From assembly GCA_045637805.1 (NCBI GenBank), contig JAZUAE010000028.1:1-64000 (forward strand): a stretch of DNA of 64,000 bases, in the 5' to 3' direction. The position numbers and the translations under genes are program-made. The notes beneath the pieces are model-generated. The model ran no database searches. It was not told where the DNA came from and saw only the letters and a list, made by a program, of their open reading frames with translations. Below, piece by piece: positions 7,607-18,066 of the stretch (position 1 is the stretch's first letter; each line of letters starts with the position of its first letter). Source of the stretch: CAKVLG01 sp045637805. GTDB lineage: Bacteria; Bacillota; Clostridia; Christensenellales; UBA1242.

Positions 7607-8743
7607 ATGGATAAAAATATAATTTATTTGGACAATGCAGCGACAACTATGGTTGCACCTGAAGTGGTGGATGTTGTTTGTGATGCTTTAAAAGAAATGC
7701 CATATAATCCAAGCAGTGTTTATATGCCAGCTGTTGACATGTATAATATTATGGAAGAATCTAGGTTAACCCTTCTTTCTATACTTGGCATGGAAGATGG
7801 AAGTTTAATTTTTACTGGCAGTGCAACGGAGGCGAATAATACTGCATTACTTAAGATTAAATCAAGAAATTCTTTTACGGCTCTTATCGGTGCAACAGAA
7901 CACCCTGCAGTTTATGAAATGGCTGAAAAACTTAAAAGGGCTGGTGCCGATATTAAATATATACCAGTTGATAGTTTTGGTAGAATAAGAATAGATGATT
8001 ATATAGAGCTTCTTGAAAATAATCCTGTCAAGTTTGTATCAATCATGCACGTAAATAATGAGAATGGTGCAATCAATGATATTGGCAAATTGTGTGAAAT
8101 CGCAAAGGCGAAAGATAACAATATAATTTTTCATAGTGATGGTGTACAAGCTTTTGGAAAGTTTTATTACAATCTAGACGAACTTGGTGTAGACATGTAT
8201 ACAATTTGTTCACATAAAATTAATGGTCCAAAGGGCGTTGGTGCTTTATGTTTTAAGAAAAATTTAACAATTGAACCATTAATTGTTGGTGGCGGCCAAG
8301 AAAATAATCTTAGAAGTGGCACTGAGAACATTCCTTATATATGTGGTTTTGTAAAAGCTGCCAAACTAAAAACTTATGACAATAAACAAAAATACAATAA
8401 TGTTTTAAAAACTAAGAGTGAATTTATTGAAATGCTAAAAAGAAGAAACGTTGAGTTTGAACTTTTTAGTGATGATAAATGTATTCCTCATATTTTACTT
8501 ATTAGATTTTGCGGGGTAAGGGGTGAGGTATTATTGCACGCATTAGAAAAATATAAAATTTATATTTCAACCGGCTCGGCATGCTCTTCTAAGAAGAAAA
8601 CAAACAGAGTTCTTGCAGCAATGGGTAAGTCGTTTGAAGAATCGCAAGAAGTTGTTAGAGTTTCTTTCGGTAATGAGAAATATGATCTTGAATACATTGT
8701 GGATTGTTTTGAAAAAGAAATAAATAATTTAAAGGTACGTTAA
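7607..8743 (+). CDS. Cysteine desulfurase (NifS/IscS family)
   Basis: 378 aa PLP enzyme. It takes sulfur from cysteine as an enzyme persulfide. Visible residues are His99 (ATEHP), the PLP lysine Lys204 (CSHKINGPKG) and the catalytic Cys326 (STGSACSS). Start ATG 7607 opens MDKNIIYLDNAATT, a typical N-terminus. The alternative upstream TTG is within the promoter. It overlaps thiI by one base (TAATG), so its job is probably sulfur supply for 4-thiouridine, as with Bacillus NifZ. Confidence 0.93.
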   Translation: MDKNIIYLDNAATTMVAPEVVDVVCDALKEMPYNPSSVYMPAVDMYNIMEESRLTLLSILGMEDGSLIFTGSATEANNTALLKIKSRNSFTALIGATEHPAVYEMAEKLKRAGADIKYIPVDSFGRIRIDDYIELLENNPVKFVSIMHVNNENGAINDIGKLCEIAKAKDNNIIFHSDGVQAFGKFYYNLDELGVDMYTICSHKINGPKGVGALCFKKNLTIEPLIVGGGQENNLRSGTENIPYICGFVKAAKLKTYDNKQKYNNVLKTKSEFIEMLKRRNVEFELFSDDKCIPHILLIRFCGVRGEVLLHALEKYKIYISTGSACSSKKKTNRVLAAMGKSFEESQEVVRVSFGNEKYDLEYIVDCFEKEINNLKVR

Positions 8744-9915
8744 TGGAAAAAAATATTTTAATTAGATATAATGAAATACATTTGAAAGGTAGAAATCGCC
8801 ATTTTTTTGAGGATTTGCTATACAAAAACATAAAAAATGCGGTTTTTGGATATGATGTAAATTTAGAAAAAGTGTCTGGAAGATATATTCTTTCCGGGTA
8901 CGATGTTAAAGATGAGAAAAAAATAATCAGTAAATTATCCTGTGTTGCTGGTGTGTATTCGCTCTCATCTGCTTTTGTTATTAATACTTCTTATGAAGGG
9001 CTTTCGAGTCTATCAAAAGACTTAATGAAAAACAAGAAAGGATCTTTTAAAGTTGAGACAAATAGAGCAGATAAAACCTTTATGGAATCATCTATGAAAA
9101 TATCTGCCGCAATCGGAGGAGTTATTTTGGACGATAATAAAAATCTAGTCGTTGATATTCATAATCCTGACCATTTGCTTTACATTGACATACGAGAAAA
9201 TAAAAAATCTTATATCTACGATTCTATCACCTTTGGAGTTGGTGGTATGCCTGTTGGGTCATCTGGTGAGGGATTGGTTCTGTTGTCAGGAGGTATAGAT
9301 AGTCCAGTTGCTTGCTATTTAATGAATAAGCGAGGCGTTAAGCTTACCGCTGTGCATTTTCATAGCTTTCCGTATACATCAAATTTAGCACGTGAAAAGG
9401 TTGAGTCTTTGGCTAAGTTACTTACCAAATATAATGGCGATTTTAAAATTTATATGGTTAATGTTGCTCACATACAAGAGCAAATTAGAGACAACTGTCA
9501 CGCAAGTTATTTAATTACACTTCTTCGAAGGTTTATGTATAGAATTAGTGAGAGGCTTGCAAAGGCAAACAATATTCCTATGCTTGTTACTGGTGAAAGT
9601 TTGGGGCAGGTTGCTAGTCAGACTATTGAAAGTATGACGGTTATAGAAGATGTTATTCAAACTACTCCTATAATAAGACCACTTGTTACGTTTGATAAAA
9701 TTGAGACTATTGATATAGCTAGAAAGATAGGAACTTACGAGACTTCTATAAAACCATTTGAGGATTGTTGTACAGTATTTTTACCAAAAGACCCTATAAC
9801 TAAACCTAGAATTGATAATGTTCTTCGTGAGGAATCTAGACTTGACGTTGAGGCTTTAATTGCAAAAACTATGGAGTCTATTGAAGAGGTCGTTATATCA
9901 AACAAAGGACTTTAA
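8743..9915 (+). CDS. thiI: tRNA 4-thiouridine synthase ThiI
   Basis: 390 aa. ThiI adenylates U8 of tRNA and transfers sulfur to it, and in some species also serves thiamine synthesis. An N-terminal ferredoxin-like/THUMP region is followed by a PP-loop ATPase with SGGIDSP at about residue 179. The C-terminal rhodanese domain found in E. coli ThiI is absent, as is normal in Firmicutes, where a dedicated desulfurase is co-encoded. Its 3' end overlaps the opposing penicillin-binding protein gene by 23 bases. Confidence 0.94.
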   Translation: MEKNILIRYNEIHLKGRNRHFFEDLLYKNIKNAVFGYDVNLEKVSGRYILSGYDVKDEKKIISKLSCVAGVYSLSSAFVINTSYEGLSSLSKDLMKNKKGSFKVETNRADKTFMESSMKISAAIGGVILDDNKNLVVDIHNPDHLLYIDIRENKKSYIYDSITFGVGGMPVGSSGEGLVLLSGGIDSPVACYLMNKRGVKLTAVHFHSFPYTSNLAREKVESLAKLLTKYNGDFKIYMVNVAHIQEQIRDNCHASYLITLLRRFMYRISERLAKANNIPMLVTGESLGQVASQTIESMTVIEDVIQTTPIIRPLVTFDKIETIDIARKIGTYETSIKPFEDCCTVFLPKDPITKPRIDNVLREESRLDVEALIAKTMESIEEVVISNKGL

Positions 9916-12097
9916 TTGTATTGCTTTTGACTTTATAATTTTTGGTTTTTAGTTCAACAGTATAAGTATATATTTCACCTTTTTTAGATGTTGTGTCAAT
10001 ATATGATATGTTGTTACCACTCCCACAAATTGAGTGTAATAATTGATTATTGCGATATATATTATAGCTAAACCCGTATTGTGCAAAAAAACGCAATTCG
10101 GGCTTTTTATTTTCAAAATTATTGATAGAAAGTTCTGGTTTTAATGGTTTTTCTATAATAATTGATGGCGTGTTAGATTCTGAAAACAATTCAGAAGTTG
10201 ACGAAAATAAGTCGTCAGTCTTTATTAATAAGCCTTTATTTTTGGCGTCTATATCTACATTAATTTTAAGTACGCTTGATGGTAGCAAGAAGTCATCTGG
10301 TTTTTGATTTTTATATAGGTATTTTGCTATGTTTTTTGTAATGTTTGTTGGATAAGTTGATCCATTAACACTTGAAGGCATAGGTGAACTTTTATTTGTT
10401 GCTCCAACCCATGTTATGATTATGTGTTTTGTTGTGTAACTAACATTCCAAGCATCGGTGTTCTTATTTGAGTTAAGCGCACCAACTGTACCTGTTTTTG
10501 ATGCGATAGGGATAGATAAGCTATCTAACCTTGAAGCTGTACCAGATGATGCAACATCTTTTAATATATCTGTCATCAAAGCTGCAGTTGATTCTTTTAT
10601 AACTCTTCTTTTTGACGTGTTTCTTTCATATAAAATATTGTCATTGCTATCAGTGATTTTTGATATAAATTTAGGCTTTATATTTATACCCTGATTTTGT
10701 AAAACTAAATAACTTTCTGTTAATTCTCGCAAAGTTGAGCCATCAGTAAAGCCTCCAAGTGCAAGCGATAAATTTTTATCATTTTCTGAAAAAGTAATAC
10801 CCATTTTGCTTGCTATTGCTTTGCTTTTTTCTATTCCTGTTGAGTTGAGAATTTTTACCGCAGGAATATTTAAAGATTTTTTAACACACTCGCGCACACT
10901 GATATTTCCGCTATATTTTTTGTTTGCATTTTCTGGAGAATAGCCCTCGTAATTTATTGGTTCGTCAAGTACTGTTGTTGCAGGAGATATATTATCTAGC
11001 TCTATTGCTGGTGTATATACTAATATGGGTTTTATCGCAGAGCCAGGTTGTCTTCTGCATGAATACATGTCTAAGTTTGTATTACCATAAAATGCTAAAA
11101 TATCACCATTGTTGTTTGTTACCATTGATGTTGTTGATGTGTTAGATAGGTTGCCGGTATTGTTTTCTATGATTTTTTTAATTTTTTCTTGTAACGCATT
11201 GTCTTTATATGTGTATATTTTATAATCTCTGTTAGTTATTTGATTTTCATTCATCTGCAATATATCGCATGCTTCAAGTATGCAGGCGTTTGTGTATTGA
11301 TCTAGTAAATTTGTATTGCTGTTATAAATTTTTGGTGTTTCACTTTTTGCATTGTTATACTCATATTGTGAGATTTTTTTATCTTTTAACATTTCACTTA
11401 GTACTAGGTTTTTTCTACTTATAGCATTGTTTAAATTTGCTAATGGATTGTATGCTGATGGGGCACTAATAATACCTGCAAGCATTGCGCTTTCTGCAAG
11501 AGTTAATTCACTGCTTTTCTTGTTGAAATATGATTGACTGGCGGCCTCCAGTCCATAGTTGCCATTGCCAAAATATATTGACGAAAGATACATTTGTAAT
11601 ATTTGGTCTTTTGAATATTTCTTTTCCAAATCAAAAGTTAATTTGATTTCTTTTAATTTTCTTGATATGCTTTTTTCACTAGATAGATGAGTGTTTTTAA
11701 TTAACTGCTGACTGATTGTGCTAGCACCTTGAACTATCTTGCCTTTTTTTATGTTTGCGACTAAAGCTCCAGCCATACGTTTTAAATTTATTCCGTTATG
11801 CTTATAAAAGTTTTTGTCTTCTATTGATAGAAACGCGTCCACTGTATAATCGTTTAAGTTTGAAATTTCAACCTCTTTGCGTGAATTGTTTTTGTGACTA
11901 TTTATTTCATTACCATTTAAAGAATATATTGTAAGATTAGAACTGTAGGCTTTTGTTAAATTTTGATTATTTAACTTTTCGTTTCGTGTAATAATAAAAA
12001 ATGATGAAAAAAATGCAAAAATTAATGCCAAGACGCACAAAAATGGTATAAAAACTATATATTTTAGAAAATTTTTGCTTTTTGTTTGATTTTTCAT
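9893..12097 (-). CDS. Class A penicillin-binding protein (transglycosylase/transpeptidase)
   Basis: 734 aa bifunctional peptidoglycan synthase. One N-terminal transmembrane segment (about 12-35) is followed by a GT51 domain with EDKNFYKHNG (about residue 93) and QGASTISQQLIKN. The transpeptidase has an SxxK motif (SAIK, about 352), an SLN motif (about 408) and KTGT (about 537). A C-terminal fibronectin-like extension of about 100 aa follows. It acts outside the membrane in wall synthesis. It is PBP1A/2C-like, but I do not assign a subtype. Confidence 0.93.
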   Translation of the reverse strand: MKNQTKSKNFLKYIVFIPFLCVLALIFAFFSSFFIITRNEKLNNQNLTKAYSSNLTIYSLNGNEINSHKNNSRKEVEISNLNDYTVDAFLSIEDKNFYKHNGINLKRMAGALVANIKKGKIVQGASTISQQLIKNTHLSSEKSISRKLKEIKLTFDLEKKYSKDQILQMYLSSIYFGNGNYGLEAASQSYFNKKSSELTLAESAMLAGIISAPSAYNPLANLNNAISRKNLVLSEMLKDKKISQYEYNNAKSETPKIYNSNTNLLDQYTNACILEACDILQMNENQITNRDYKIYTYKDNALQEKIKKIIENNTGNLSNTSTTSMVTNNNGDILAFYGNTNLDMYSCRRQPGSAIKPILVYTPAIELDNISPATTVLDEPINYEGYSPENANKKYSGNISVRECVKKSLNIPAVKILNSTGIEKSKAIASKMGITFSENDKNLSLALGGFTDGSTLRELTESYLVLQNQGINIKPKFISKITDSNDNILYERNTSKRRVIKESTAALMTDILKDVASSGTASRLDSLSIPIASKTGTVGALNSNKNTDAWNVSYTTKHIIITWVGATNKSSPMPSSVNGSTYPTNITKNIAKYLYKNQKPDDFLLPSSVLKINVDIDAKNKGLLIKTDDLFSSTSELFSESNTPSIIIEKPLKPELSINNFENKKPELRFFAQYGFSYNIYRNNQLLHSICGSGNNISYIDTTSKKGEIYTYTVELKTKNYKVKSNTIKVLCLI

Positions 12098-12203
12098 TCT
12101 TTTATTAGTATTTTCGACAAATTAAAAAATTATTATACAACCTTAAAATATTCTTGAAAAATAGTATAAGATATGTAATAATATATTACATAAGGATAAA
12201 ATT

Positions 12204-13529
12204 ATGGGAAAATATATCATTAAAACTTATGGCTGTCAGATGAATGTTCATGAATCTGAAAAGCTTGCAGGTATCTTAGAAGAAAGAGGTTATACGGTAG
12301 CAGAGAACACTGATGATGCAGACATCATTGTTTTTAATACTTGTGCAATTAGAGAGAGTGCAGAAAAGAAAACGCTTGGTCATATCGGTGATTTGAAACA
12401 ACTAAAAAAGAAAGATCCAAGCAAAATTGTTTGCGTGTGTGGTTGTATGTCGCAACAAAAAGGATATAGTGAAATGCTTTTTCAAAAGTTTCCTTTTATA
12501 GACATTATTTTTGGTACGCATAATATTGCCAAGTTTGGTGAACTTCTTGATCAAAAAAGATCAAAAAAACACGTTAGTTCTATCGTTGAAACTGAAAACA
12601 TTATTGACCGCGACTCTATGCCAAAAACCAGAACTAGCGGCATTAATGCTTGGGTGAATATAAACTATGGTTGTAACAACTTTTGCACTTATTGTATTGT
12701 TCCTTACGTTAGGGGAAGGGAGATTAGTCGTCCTCTTGAAAATATAGTTGAAGAAGTACGTGAATTGCTTGAAAAGGGATATAAGCAAATCACATTGCTC
12801 GGCCAAAATGTCAACTCTTACGGTAACGATTTTGACGATGATACCTCTTTTGCTAAACTTTTATCTGAGCTTGATAAATTAGATTACAACTATAGACTTA
12901 CTTTTATGACAAGTCACCCAAAAGATTTGAGTGATGAGGTTATTGATGTTATAGCGGCGTCTAAACATATTATGCATTACATTCATTTGCCATTCCAGTC
13001 AGGTAGCAATAGAATTCTTGGTTTAATGAATCGTAAATATACTCGCGAAAAATATCTTGATACAGTAAAACGTATAAAATCGAAGATTGCAGATGTGCAA
13101 CTTTCTTCAGACATCATTGTTGGTTTTCCAACTGAGACTGAAGAGGACTTTTTGGACACTTTAAATCTTGTAAAGGAAGTGGAATTTGAACAACTATTTA
13201 TGTTTATTTATTCTAAGCGAAAGGGTACTGTTGCAGAAAAAATGGACGGTCAAATAGATTTAAAAGTTAAAAAAGAACGTCTTTCAAGGCTTATTGCTGA
13301 GCAACAAAGAATAGGTGAAAAAATAAGTGAATCATTTGTTGGTCAAACTTTAGATGTTTTGATTGATAGCGTATCACCTAAAAAACAAGGGTATGTTGTT
13401 GGGTCAACAAATTTTAATAAGGCTGTTACTGTAAAAGGTGACATGAACCTTATAGGTCAAATTATAAAAGTTAAAATTACAAATGCAAAATTATCTTCAT
13501 TATTTGGTGAAGTGATAGAGGAGAATTAA
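12204..13529 (+). CDS. miaB: tRNA-2-methylthio-N6-adenosine methylthiotransferase MiaB
   Basis: 441 aa radical SAM enzyme that adds the methylthio group at position 37 of tRNAs reading UNN codons. The N-terminal UPF0004 domain starts KTYGCQMNVHES, the radical SAM motif is CNNFCTYC (about residue 156), and a TRAM domain closes the protein. AAGGAT precedes the ATG. It overlaps mutS by one base. No miaA, which makes the substrate modification, is present in the window. Confidence 0.95.
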   Translation: MGKYIIKTYGCQMNVHESEKLAGILEERGYTVAENTDDADIIVFNTCAIRESAEKKTLGHIGDLKQLKKKDPSKIVCVCGCMSQQKGYSEMLFQKFPFIDIIFGTHNIAKFGELLDQKRSKKHVSSIVETENIIDRDSMPKTRTSGINAWVNINYGCNNFCTYCIVPYVRGREISRPLENIVEEVRELLEKGYKQITLLGQNVNSYGNDFDDDTSFAKLLSELDKLDYNYRLTFMTSHPKDLSDEVIDVIAASKHIMHYIHLPFQSGSNRILGLMNRKYTREKYLDTVKRIKSKIADVQLSSDIIVGFPTETEEDFLDTLNLVKEVEFEQLFMFIYSKRKGTVAEKMDGQIDLKVKKERLSRLIAEQQRIGEKISESFVGQTLDVLIDSVSPKKQGYVVGSTNFNKAVTVKGDMNLIGQIIKVKITNAKLSSLFGEVIEEN

Positions 13530-16123
13530 TGGCTAGATCTGAAATGATTGAACAATTTTTAATAACAAAAGAGCAATATAAAGATTGCATTCTTTTCTAT
13601 AGGCTTGGTGATTTTTATGAGATGTTTTTCGATGATGCTATTACTTGTTCTAGAGTTTTAGAATTGACACTTACTGGTAAAGATTGTGGTGATGGTGAAA
13701 GAGCACCTATGTGCGGCATTCCGCATCATGCGAAAGATTCTTACATTCCTAAACTTTTAGAACGTGGTTATAAGGTTGCTATATGTGAGCAAACAACTAT
13801 CCCTGTGTCTAGTAAAAGTAAGGTTGTTAAGCGTGAAGTTGTTAGAATTATTACTCCAGGTACTGCTATAGAAGAAGAGTCTTTAGTTGCAGATAGAAAT
13901 AACTATTTGATGTCAATTTATGTAACAAAGATTGATGCGGGTGTTGCTATTGCTGATATTTCTACTGGCTTTATGCAATTCATGACTTTTGGTGCAAACT
14001 ATATGCAAGCGATAGATGATGCTATTGTTAGGCTTAGACCGTCTGAGATTATATGTAATAATCTAGCTTTTGATGTGCATGAAAAGCTAGCAACTGTAAA
14101 CGCTGCGCTAGCACCTGTTTTTAATAAATATGAAGAAATAATGTTTTCTTTCTCAAATGCAGAAAAATTAATAAAAAAACAGTTCGAACTTAAAAATATT
14201 GATAATTATGAACCATCAATGAATAAAAGTGGCATTCAGGCAGTTGGTGGACTGTTGAACTATTTAGCTCAAACTCAAATGAGACTTGTGTCTAATATTA
14301 AAAAATTACAATTTGTGCGTGATGATAGATATATGCAACTTGATATGAATACACGCAGAAATCTTGAACTAACTGAATCTATGAGTTTAAGGAAAAAATA
14401 TGGATCACTCCTTTGGCTTTTAGACAAGACTGCTTCGCCTATGGGTGCAAGACTTATGCGTAAAATTATTAACGAGCCGCTTCAAGATAAAGCAGAAATT
14501 GATGAAAGACTTGATGCTGTTGAAGAACTTGTAAGTAATGCAATGCTTAGTGATGATATTATTGAGCTTATGACTAAAATTCAAGATATTGAGCGTAAAT
14601 GTGCTAAGGTTTCGGCATCGTCAATTACGCCGAAAGAAATGATCGCACTTTCTGAAACGTTAAAGGTGGTGCCAAAGCTAAAAAATGCTTTAAAGGACGC
14701 TTCGTCTCCGCTTTTAAATAAATTAAATAGTTCACTTTTAGATCTTTGTGAAGTGTATAATTTGATTGATGCGGCTATTGATGAAAATGCGTCAAACAAT
14801 CGTAAAGACGGCGGTTATATAAAACGTGGTTTTAGTCAAGAGCTTGACATTGCTAGAACTATGGGTGAATATGGTAAAACTTGGCTTGCTGAACTTGAGG
14901 TTAAAGAAAAGGAAAGAACCGGAATTAAAAATTTAAAGACAGGTTTTAATAGAGTTTTTGGTTATTATATTGAAGTTTCTAGTGGACAAACGGGTCTTGT
15001 TCCAGATAACTATATAAGAAAACAAACAACTGTTAACTCTGAAAGATATATTACTCCTGAGCTTAAAGAAATGGAGTATAAGATTTTAAACAGCAACGAA
15101 GAATCTTTAAAAATCGAAAATAAACTTTATGCAGAAATTATAAAAACCTTGAATTCTTATGTTGAATCAATGCTTGATATTTCTTATGCAATTTCGTACC
15201 TTGATGTACTCACTTCTTTTGCTAGTGTTTCAAAGAGATATAATTATTCAAAGCCGGTCATTCATGCTGATGGTAATATTTTAAAAATTACTGATGGTAG
15301 ACACCCTGTTGTAGAAGCTTTGCTTAAAAATACAAGTTTTGTTCCAAATGATTGTAATCTTGATAGTAGCGAAAATAGATTGATGTTAATTACTGGTCCT
15401 AACATGGCAGGTAAAAGTACATTTATGCGTCAGGTGGCAGTGATTACTCTTCTTGCACATATTGGTATGTTTGTACCTGCAAACGATGCCGAAATTTCAA
15501 TAGTTGATCGCATATTTACAAGGGTTGGTGCAAGTGATGATTTAGCATTCGGTCAAAGTACGTTTATGGTTGAGATGACTGAGGTTTCAAATATTTTAAA
15601 TAACGCAACTGGCAAAAGTTTAATTATTCTTGATGAGGTGGGAAGAGGAACGTCTACCTATGACGGACTTTCTATTGCATGGGCATTAATTGAATATTTA
15701 TCTAAACATTTGTCTAGCAAAACATTATTTAGTACGCACTATCATGAACTCACTGAACTTGAAGGAAAAGTTGATGGTGTTAAAAATTATAGGGTTATGG
15801 TGCGTGAGTATAATGATTCAGTTATATTCTTACATAAAATTGCAAGGGGTAGTGCAAATAAGAGCTTTGGTATAGAGGTTGCAAAACTTGCGGGGCTACC
15901 TAGTGAGCTTGTTAATAGGTCTAAGGAAATATTAAGAATGCAAGAGGAAATAAACGACCTATCTCCAAAATATAACATTGATGAGTTGAAAACTCTGAAG
16001 AGATCATCATTTAATACTGATGAAATTATAAATGTTTTAAAAGATTTGGATATGGACACCGTATCGCCACTTATGGCATTTGGTACGCTCCAAAATTTAG
16101 TGGATAAAGTAAAGGATAAATAG
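13529..16123 (+). CDS. mutS: DNA mismatch repair protein MutS
   Basis: 864 aa. It recognises mismatches and recruits MutL. The N-terminal mismatch-binding domain carries the FYRLGDFYEMFFDDA motif with the conserved Phe-x-Glu. The C-terminal ABC ATPase has Walker A TGPNMAGKST (about residue 620) and LDEVGRGTSTYDG, followed by a STHYHEL segment. Length is typical. Second gene of miaB-mutS-mutL. Confidence 0.97.
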   Translation: MARSEMIEQFLITKEQYKDCILFYRLGDFYEMFFDDAITCSRVLELTLTGKDCGDGERAPMCGIPHHAKDSYIPKLLERGYKVAICEQTTIPVSSKSKVVKREVVRIITPGTAIEEESLVADRNNYLMSIYVTKIDAGVAIADISTGFMQFMTFGANYMQAIDDAIVRLRPSEIICNNLAFDVHEKLATVNAALAPVFNKYEEIMFSFSNAEKLIKKQFELKNIDNYEPSMNKSGIQAVGGLLNYLAQTQMRLVSNIKKLQFVRDDRYMQLDMNTRRNLELTESMSLRKKYGSLLWLLDKTASPMGARLMRKIINEPLQDKAEIDERLDAVEELVSNAMLSDDIIELMTKIQDIERKCAKVSASSITPKEMIALSETLKVVPKLKNALKDASSPLLNKLNSSLLDLCEVYNLIDAAIDENASNNRKDGGYIKRGFSQELDIARTMGEYGKTWLAELEVKEKERTGIKNLKTGFNRVFGYYIEVSSGQTGLVPDNYIRKQTTVNSERYITPELKEMEYKILNSNEESLKIENKLYAEIIKTLNSYVESMLDISYAISYLDVLTSFASVSKRYNYSKPVIHADGNILKITDGRHPVVEALLKNTSFVPNDCNLDSSENRLMLITGPNMAGKSTFMRQVAVITLLAHIGMFVPANDAEISIVDRIFTRVGASDDLAFGQSTFMVEMTEVSNILNNATGKSLIILDEVGRGTSTYDGLSIAWALIEYLSKHLSSKTLFSTHYHELTELEGKVDGVKNYRVMVREYNDSVIFLHKIARGSANKSFGIEVAKLAGLPSELVNRSKEILRMQEEINDLSPKYNIDELKTLKRSSFNTDEIINVLKDLDMDTVSPLMAFGTLQNLVDKVKDK

Positions 16124-16131
16124 GAGGGAAC

Positions 16132-18066
16132 ATGGCAAAAATTAATATACTTGAGCCATCTGTCTATAATAAAATTGCAGCAGGTGAAGTTGTTGAAAAA
16201 CCTGCATCAGTTGTGAAAGAATTAGTTGAAAACTCTATAGATGCCGGAAGTACTAATATTACTATTAAAATTCAAGGCGGCGGAATACAATCTATTTGTG
16301 TGTCAGATAATGGTCATGGTATTGAAAAAGAATTTTTAAAAACCGCTTTTTTACCACATGCAACGAGTAAAATTGCAACATCTAAGGATTTGGATTCAAT
16401 TTTTACTTTGGGCTTTCGTGGTGAAGCTTTAGCGTCTATTGCGTCAGTTGCAAGGGTTACGTTAAGTAGTAAAGTTGAAAATCAAGACGTTGGACACACT
16501 CTTACTGTTGAAGGTGGCGAGTATGGTGAAATTATTGAATGTGGAATGACAAATGGTACAACTATGCTTGTTGAAGATTTATTCTTCAATGTTCCAGCGC
16601 GTGCTAAGTTTTTACGTAAACCTAAGTCTGAAGAGCAAGATATAACAAATATAGTGACTAGGTTTGTTCTTGCAAACCCTGGTATTTCAATTAAGTATTT
16701 TGTAGACGGTAAACTTGTTATAAACTCTGCTGGAGGAAGCCTTAAAGATGCTTTATATGCTATTTATGGAAAAGAATGTATAAAAGAACTTTTACCAGTG
16801 GCGCTTGAAAGAAATGGAATAATAATTGCTGGTTTTATTGCTCGTCCTGAGTATTCAAAACCTAATAGGACATTTCAAACATTACTTATTAATGGAAGAT
16901 ACGTTATAAATTCAACTGTTTCTGCTGCAGTTACAAATGCTTACGGTGAAACAATTATGAAAAAACGTTATCCTTTCTATTGCTTGAACTTGGAGTTGCC
17001 TTTTGAGAGTGTAGATGTTAATGTTCACCCAAATAAACTTGATGTACGCTTTGAAAATGCAAACACGATATATTCCTTAGTGTTTGAAGCTGTATCGCGC
17101 GCGATTTCTGAAATGGATTATGTGTCAACTGCAGCGAAAATGGATCGCGATTTAGTTGGACGCGCAGAAATTGATAAAAAAGCATTTTTAATGGCGTCAA
17201 CCGATGATGATATCGTGATATCTAAAGCTGAAGAAAAACAAAGTATAAATAAAAATCCATTTGGTAGCGATTTGTCTATGTTATCAAATGAAGAAAAACA
17301 AGAAAAACGTCACCAGATTATTGAAACCATTTCAATGTTATCAAACTCAAATCAGGAGGTTGCAGATGGTTTTGGTTTGGGTTCTAAACTATTAGAGAGA
17401 ATTAGTCAACAAGTTGTAGGGAATGAGGATATAGCCGCTGATAACTATGTAAGCGATTTAGGTGGAGCAAACAAGGCTGTTATTTCATTTGAGAATAGAT
17501 CAAAGATTGTTGGTAAAGTTTTCAATACCTATTTGCTTGTTGAAATTGATGAGGATTTATTCTTTATTGATCAGCATGCTGCTCATGAACGTGTTCTTTA
17601 TAATAAATTAAAATCGCAAGTGGATAGTGGAAACATTGCTATTCAACCGCTATTAATTCCTCATATTTTATCTCTATCTGCTGCAGAATATAATATCATT
17701 GATGGCAGATTAGATGAAATGCGTAAACTTGGTTTTGAAATAGATGAGTTTGGTAGTGGAAGTTTTAAAGTAAGTGCTATTCCTGCACTTTTAGCTGAAA
17801 TAAACTTTGACAGGTTTATTGAAGCATTCTTAAATGATAATAAAAAATCAATATCAAATATTTCTCAGTTGATTGCGGATAATTTAATGCAGGCAGCGTG
17901 CAAAGCTGCGGTTAAAGGCGGAGATGATTTATCTCTATCTGAAATAGATAAATTATTCGAAGGTATGAGCGCTGATAAAATTCCATTATTTTGTCCGCAT
18001 GGGCGTCCTATTGCAGTTCGTGTTAAAAAGACTGAGATTGAAAAGTGGTTTAAGAGGATTGTATAA
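16132..18066 (+). CDS. mutL: DNA mismatch repair protein MutL
   Basis: 644 aa. GHKL ATPase N-terminus with NSIDAG, DNGHGI and GFRGEAL motifs. The C-terminus has the endonuclease motif DQHAAHERV (about residue 482) plus ACKAAVK and CPHGRP, so this is a nicking MutL of the kind found in bacteria without MutH. RBS AGGAGG precedes the ATG. One-base overlap with the next gene. The usual downstream miaA/hfq are missing. Confidence 0.96.
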   Translation: MAKINILEPSVYNKIAAGEVVEKPASVVKELVENSIDAGSTNITIKIQGGGIQSICVSDNGHGIEKEFLKTAFLPHATSKIATSKDLDSIFTLGFRGEALASIASVARVTLSSKVENQDVGHTLTVEGGEYGEIIECGMTNGTTMLVEDLFFNVPARAKFLRKPKSEEQDITNIVTRFVLANPGISIKYFVDGKLVINSAGGSLKDALYAIYGKECIKELLPVALERNGIIIAGFIARPEYSKPNRTFQTLLINGRYVINSTVSAAVTNAYGETIMKKRYPFYCLNLELPFESVDVNVHPNKLDVRFENANTIYSLVFEAVSRAISEMDYVSTAAKMDRDLVGRAEIDKKAFLMASTDDDIVISKAEEKQSINKNPFGSDLSMLSNEEKQEKRHQIIETISMLSNSNQEVADGFGLGSKLLERISQQVVGNEDIAADNYVSDLGGANKAVISFENRSKIVGKVFNTYLLVEIDEDLFFIDQHAAHERVLYNKLKSQVDSGNIAIQPLLIPHILSLSAAEYNIIDGRLDEMRKLGFEIDEFGSGSFKVSAIPALLAEINFDRFIEAFLNDNKKSISNISQLIADNLMQAACKAAVKGGDDLSLSEIDKLFEGMSADKIPLFCPHGRPIAVRVKKTEIEKWFKRIV